Shown: positions 47,986-52,146 of the stretch, one piece after another | Layout of the letters: every line of letters starts with the position of its first letter | Numbering within the stretch: the stretch's first letter is position 1 | Assembly (NCBI GenBank): GCA_900545245.1 | Contig: UQYV01000022.1 | Span: 1-52,146, forward strand | From: an uncultured Bacteroidales bacterium | GTDB lineage: Bacteria; Bacteroidota; Bacteroidia; Bacteroidales; UBA932 | Length of the DNA stretch: 52,146 bases | Direction: 5' to 3' | Made by a program: the position numbers and the translations under genes | The notes under the pieces: generated by a model | Databases searched by the model: none | What the model saw: only the letters and a program-made list of their open reading frames with translations | Told to the model about the DNA's origin: nothing

Positions 47986-50900
47986 ATGAAGTATAGAATA
48001 ATAGCCGCTGTCGCTTTTTTCCTGTTGTCATTGCCTCTTTGGGCCATTGACGGCAGGAATTACCGTTTCCATCAGATGTCTGAGACCTCCTATTACGGTG
48101 GCATTAACAGTGTCGCCAAGGACAGCATCGGGCGTGTCTGGTTCAGCGGAACGGATGCCCTCTACATGTTCAACGGCAGTTCATTCGAGAGCAAGGCGGT
48201 GAGCGGAACAAACCCCGGGCTTCAGGTGGATTACCGGGCGATAGTACCGGACTTGGAAAGGCGGCTCTATGTCGCGACGAACTGCGGTCTTTATGGCTTC
48301 GATTATCTCTCGGAAACTATGCACCTGCTTTGTGAGGGGGATGTCGGGGCGATTGACACTGACAGGACAGGGCGCGTGTGGATGATTCTTGACGATGTCG
48401 TGGTGCGTTATGAGGGAGAGGGGAATGTTAGGAAATATCCTTTGCCGGACGATGTGCGCCGCTCGCCTTTTTCGCTCTCGCTCCTGTGTTCCGGAAACGG
48501 GGTGTACGTCGGGGCATACGGACATCTGTTAACCCTTGACGGTGACTCCGGTGCCTATTCAGATTTTACAGATGTCGGAAACGACAACTCCATAATATCA
48601 GACGTCATTGAGACGGAGGACTATGTCTATGTCCTGACGCTTCGTGACGGACTTTTTGAGTGTGACCGGACCGGACATATCTTCCGTACATTCAAACTGC
48701 CTGACGGCTACGACCGTTCCAGCACGGCAAAGGAACTCTACCGCGACTCCGACGGCATAATCTGGGTCGCGACACAGTCCGGTCTGCTTCTCGTCGATCC
48801 GGCGGACGGTGAGACAGCCCTTCTGACTTCTGATCTTGCCGACCCGCTTTCCATTCCGAACAATTCCGTCTGGTCAATCTATCCTGACCCGGACGGCGGT
48901 GTGTGGGTGGGCACATACGGCGGAAAGCTTGCCTATCAGTCTTTTTCTGACAATGACATGCGTCACATAGCTCCGATTCCCGGAGGCCTTCCTCACCCTA
49001 TTGTGAGTGCCTTTGCTGAGGACAGTCTCGGAAACCTTTGGATTGGCACTGAGGGCGGAGGTGTCTGCTGCCGTTCCTCACGGGACGGGAGCTTCTCCTA
49101 CTACAGTCAGGAAAACGGCTGCCTGAACTCGAATATGGTCAAGCGGCTTTTTTGCGAAGGGGACGGTGTCTACGTCTCGACATTCAACGGAGGGCTCACG
49201 CGCATAGACGTGCGTACCGGCATTGCGAAGGACCTGCATGTGCTCAACCCTTCTTCCGGACAGCCGCTTTCTGTCTATGATTTCCTTCGGGAGGGAGACT
49301 CAGGATGGTGGCTCTCGGATCCTGACGCCGAACTGATGTTTTGGAATAGGGCTTCCGGAAGGGTCGAGAATGTGATATTTCACGACTCGGACGGGAAAAA
49401 GAAGCGTATGCGTGTTGAGGCTATGTTCCACGACGTGTCAGGCAATCTCTGGCTTGTGACTCATTCTGGAGCCTATGTGGTTGATGTGAGAACCCGCTCC
49501 ATAACTGGACGGTATGCTATAGAAAGCGGTGTGTGGTCGGCTGACAACCTGTGCTCATGGTGCAGGACTTCCGATTCTGAACTGTGGTTCGGAACTCGTG
49601 GTGCCGGAGTCAACAAGCTAAGTCCGGACGGACGCTATGTGAACTACAACAGTTCTCCGGACGGAAGTTTTACCGGACGCACTGTGTTCGGCATCGTTGA
49701 AGACCGCGCCACAGGGAACGTGTGGTTCAGCACCGATGCCGGTCTCTACACCTACAGCCGTGCTTGTGGAGAAATCGAAAAGGCCGGAATCGATGTTCCT
49801 AACAGTTGCGGTTCCTGGTACATCCGCTCCTGCTTTGCTTCTTCAACCGGCAAGCTGCTCTTCGGCGGAACAAACGGCTACCTCGTGTTCAATCCTTCCC
49901 ACCTCAATCTCAATCGTCAGAAACCTCGTGCCTGGTTCACGGAGCTGAAAGTCAATAATATGGCAGTGGTCCCATCATCCAAGGGCTCTGCGTTGAAACA
50001 GTCCGTCTCAACTCTTGACGGTCACTCCGACCGTGTCCACATAATCCGTCTCGCCCACAACCAGAACGATTTTGAGGTCGGGTTCTCGTCCAACAGTTAC
50101 CTCGATCCGGAGAGAAACGCCTATGCCTACAGAATGTCAGGCGTGACCAATGAGTGGACGGTTTTGCCTCCAGGACAGCATTATGTACGTTTCGTGAACC
50201 TCTCGCCGGGAAGATACAAACTGCAGCTGAAGACGGCCAACAATGACGGCCTCTGGGGAGACCACGTCAGTTCGCTCGCATTCCGCGTGAAACCATCGCC
50301 GTTGGCATCGCCTTGGGCACTTACGCTGTACCTTCTGATTTTCATTGTCGCGCTTGTCTGGCTGTGGAGTTGGACGACCAGACGAAAGATGCTGGAGCAG
50401 AGCCTTGAGATGGAGCAGGAGAGGGAGCGCAACCTTCAGGAACTGACGAAGGCGAGGATGGACTTCTTCACAAAAATCTCCCACGACCTCAAGACCCCTC
50501 TAACCCTCGTTATAGACCCGCTGAAACAACTTGAGAAGACAATTCCGGAGGATGCCCCGAACAGAAAATATGTCGACACGATAGGCCGTAATGTCGGAAG
50601 GATACAGAGGATGATAGGAGACCTGCTGAAGTTCAGACAGATAGAGACGCTGAAACTTCCGCTGAAACTTGAGAGCGGCGACATCGTGAAGTTCGTTGAC
50701 AGCATATTCTCGCTCTTTGAATTCTGCGCGTCCGAGCGGCACATAGAGACCGAATTCATTACATACACAGACAGCTACATCACGCGCTTCGACTATGACT
50801 CCATAGAAAAGGTTTTCACCAACCTCATTTCCAATGCCGTGAAGTACACCACGGAAAATGGCTATGTGAGCGTTAAGATTGCCCGTTCCTCGGCTCCAGA

Positions 50901-52089
50901 TGGTGTGGAAATGGTGCCTGACGGCTCCGAGTGGCTGTCATTCACCGTGACCAACAGCGGCTCGGAAATCCCTCCGGAGAAGTTTGACAGCATATTCGAG
51001 CCCTTCAACAATGCCGGAAAGACACGTTCGGAATTCGAGAGCCACACCGGTCTTGGGCTTGCAATCGTGAGGGAACTCGTGGGAGACATGAAGGGGAAGA
51101 TTTCAGTCTCGTCGGCAGATGCGACAGTGTCTTTTTCTGTTATCCTGCCTTTCGTGCCGTGTCCCGACGGAATGGTGGACGAGGCTGCGGTGGAGTCCGA
51201 TGGCACGACATACGAATATGCCTCATCCGAGATTGATAATATGATTTCCGACATATATGAACGTGAGATCGTTGGCGAGAAACATGAACGTAAGCCATAC
51301 GATGTCCTTGTCATAGAGGATGATTCCTCGCTGCGCAACTATCTGGAACAGAGACTGTCGAAGTCATATAACGTCTATACGGCAATGACAGGGGACGACG
51401 GAATTGCCAAAGTGGAGAAGATAATGCCGCACATTGTAGTCACTGACCTCTTCATGCCGGGGGCAGACGGTTTCGAGGTGTGCCGGAGCATACGTTCCAA
51501 CATAAAGACGTCGCATATTCCTATAATTATGCTTTCGGCAGCGGGGGAGAACAAAAATGCGAAGATTGACGCATTCGAGAACGGGGCGACGGTGTTTATG
51601 GACAAACCGGTGGATATTGACGTGCTGCTCAAGCAGATAGATAATCTCATAAAGAGGCAGGCTCTGCTGAAGAACCTCTACAGTAAGAAATATGTCGCCG
51701 AACCGTCAAAACTGACGATTTCATCGATGGATGACGAACTGATGCGGAAGGCGGTGTCATTCATTGAGCAGAATATGGAAAATGAGTATTATGGGGTTGA
51801 CGATTTCGTGTCGGACATGGCTATAGGGCGCACGCGCCTCTACCAGAAGATTACAGACCTTACGGGGATGTCAATCAAGGAGTTCATACTCGATATACGC
51901 CTCAAGCGTGCCGGACAGCTGCTGAGGGAATCGGAATATACGGTGGCCGAGATTTCGACGATGACCGGATTCGCTAACCCGAAATATTTCAGCGTATGTT
52001 TCAAACGGCACTTCGGACAGACACCGACCGAGTTCAAGGCCGCAAATACCGGCAGCGTGCAGGAGATAAATAAAACAGATAATCGTTGA
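47986..52089 (+). CDS. hybrid two-component system sensor/regulator of the PUL
   Basis: A 1367-residue hybrid two-component system. Signal peptide 1-20. Residues about 22-690 are two-component propeller repeats (DSIGRVWFSGTDALY, DPDGGVWVGTYGGKLAY, DSLGNLWIGTEGGGV and more) forming the periplasmic sensor, then a Y_Y_Y domain (GQHYVRFVNLSPGRYKLQLKT). A membrane helix lies at about 774-797. The HisKA domain has His833 in KISHDLKTPL, then an ATPase with TGLGLAIV, a receiver with Asp1154 in VVTDLFMPG, and a C-terminal AraC-type HTH (MTGFANPKYFSVCFKRHFGQTP). It should bind an oligosaccharide from the target glycan and activate the susC operon. All catalytic residues are intact. Confidence 0.96.
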   Translation: MKYRIIAAVAFFLLSLPLWAIDGRNYRFHQMSETSYYGGINSVAKDSIGRVWFSGTDALYMFNGSSFESKAVSGTNPGLQVDYRAIVPDLERRLYVATNCGLYGFDYLSETMHLLCEGDVGAIDTDRTGRVWMILDDVVVRYEGEGNVRKYPLPDDVRRSPFSLSLLCSGNGVYVGAYGHLLTLDGDSGAYSDFTDVGNDNSIISDVIETEDYVYVLTLRDGLFECDRTGHIFRTFKLPDGYDRSSTAKELYRDSDGIIWVATQSGLLLVDPADGETALLTSDLADPLSIPNNSVWSIYPDPDGGVWVGTYGGKLAYQSFSDNDMRHIAPIPGGLPHPIVSAFAEDSLGNLWIGTEGGGVCCRSSRDGSFSYYSQENGCLNSNMVKRLFCEGDGVYVSTFNGGLTRIDVRTGIAKDLHVLNPSSGQPLSVYDFLREGDSGWWLSDPDAELMFWNRASGRVENVIFHDSDGKKKRMRVEAMFHDVSGNLWLVTHSGAYVVDVRTRSITGRYAIESGVWSADNLCSWCRTSDSELWFGTRGAGVNKLSPDGRYVNYNSSPDGSFTGRTVFGIVEDRATGNVWFSTDAGLYTYSRACGEIEKAGIDVPNSCGSWYIRSCFASSTGKLLFGGTNGYLVFNPSHLNLNRQKPRAWFTELKVNNMAVVPSSKGSALKQSVSTLDGHSDRVHIIRLAHNQNDFEVGFSSNSYLDPERNAYAYRMSGVTNEWTVLPPGQHYVRFVNLSPGRYKLQLKTANNDGLWGDHVSSLAFRVKPSPLASPWALTLYLLIFIVALVWLWSWTTRRKMLEQSLEMEQERERNLQELTKARMDFFTKISHDLKTPLTLVIDPLKQLEKTIPEDAPNRKYVDTIGRNVGRIQRMIGDLLKFRQIETLKLPLKLESGDIVKFVDSIFSLFEFCASERHIETEFITYTDSYITRFDYDSIEKVFTNLISNAVKYTTENGYVSVKIARSSAPDGVEMVPDGSEWLSFTVTNSGSEIPPEKFDSIFEPFNNAGKTRSEFESHTGLGLAIVRELVGDMKGKISVSSADATVSFSVILPFVPCPDGMVDEAAVESDGTTYEYASSEIDNMISDIYEREIVGEKHERKPYDVLVIEDDSSLRNYLEQRLSKSYNVYTAMTGDDGIAKVEKIMPHIVVTDLFMPGADGFEVCRSIRSNIKTSHIPIIMLSAAGENKNAKIDAFENGATVFMDKPVDIDVLLKQIDNLIKRQALLKNLYSKKYVAEPSKLTISSMDDELMRKAVSFIEQNMENEYYGVDDFVSDMAIGRTRLYQKITDLTGMSIKEFILDIRLKRAGQLLRESEYTVAEISTMTGFANPKYFSVCFKRHFGQTPTEFKAANTGSVQEINKTDNR

Positions 52090-52097
52090 TGACTCAA

Positions 52098-52115
52098 GTT
52101 TCGCAAGTGCGAAAC
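52098..52115. other. hairpin downstream of the sensor gene
   Basis: Perfect 8-base arms GTTTCGCA (52098-52105) and TGCGAAAC (52108-52115), nested within CTCAA (52093-52097) and TTGAG (52123-52127). It may be a terminator, but no T tract follows before the window ends. Confidence 0.45.
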
Positions 52116-52146
52116 ACCACTTTTGAGCCCTTGTGGCGAAGGTAAG

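Overview
The window reads as chromosome of a member of the Bacteroidales (Bacteroidota). The evidence is a SusC/SusD pair with a hybrid two-component regulator, Bacteroidota-type promoters (TTTG, 19-21 bases, TAnnTTTG) before several genes, AT-rich ribosome-binding regions without strong Shine-Dalgarno sequences, and families largely confined to the phylum (DUF4837 lipoprotein, fimbrillin-like lipoprotein, KS proteins with a C-terminal half-KS domain). Base composition is close to 50% GC throughout. Genus cannot be fixed from the sequence.

Region 1 (1-14703, all + strand) is most of an aryl-polyene/flexirubin-type pigment lipid cluster. It holds three acyl carrier proteins, two ketosynthases with extra half-KS domains, two complementary hotdog dehydratases, a LpxL-type acyltransferase, a LolA-like carrier, a GT2-acyltransferase fusion, a phytoene-desaturase/retinol-saturase-like flavoprotein, an MMPL/RND exporter, an ACP plus AMP-ligase loading pair with its own promoter, and a small DMT transporter. 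No ketoreductase, thioesterase or ammonia lyase is present; the cluster runs off the left edge, where they may lie. The gene junctions are full of short tandem repeats.

Region 2 (15002-31534) is housekeeping: an acyl-CoA ligase; a reverse-strand glycerophosphodiesterase lipoprotein; a reverse operon ruvX-def-phosphohexomutase-M23/LysM peptidase; a forward run of a degenerate M23 protein, dxr, rseP and a DUF4837 lipoprotein; then tRNA-Glu, rpsT and tRNA-Pro. A small accessory patch follows tRNA-Pro: an XRE regulator with a membrane partner, and a Fic-domain protein preceded by an unusual four-copy operator-like array. Then come nadD, gmk and class II fructose-bisphosphate aldolase. A 158-base hairpin-forming repeat occurs twice in opposite orientations (about 14.8 kb and 25.9 kb), and a second multi-hairpin repeat lies at 17.7-17.85 kb.

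Region 3 (31704-52089, + strand) is a polysaccharide utilisation locus: SusC, SusD, a SusE/F-like lipoprotein, a putative glycosidase-like TIM-barrel lipoprotein, an SGNH hydrolase with an Ig-like domain, a 1206-residue GH3 enzyme fused to a second copy of the same TIM-barrel module, a 52-residue small protein containing a G9 tract, a fimbrillin/SusE-F-like lipoprotein, a third TIM-barrel paralogue, and the hybrid two-component sensor. The three paralogous modules all keep two glutamates placed like the acid/base and nucleophile of clan GH-A enzymes. This, with the GH3 fusion and the G9-containing small gene, is the part most likely to hold undescribed biology.
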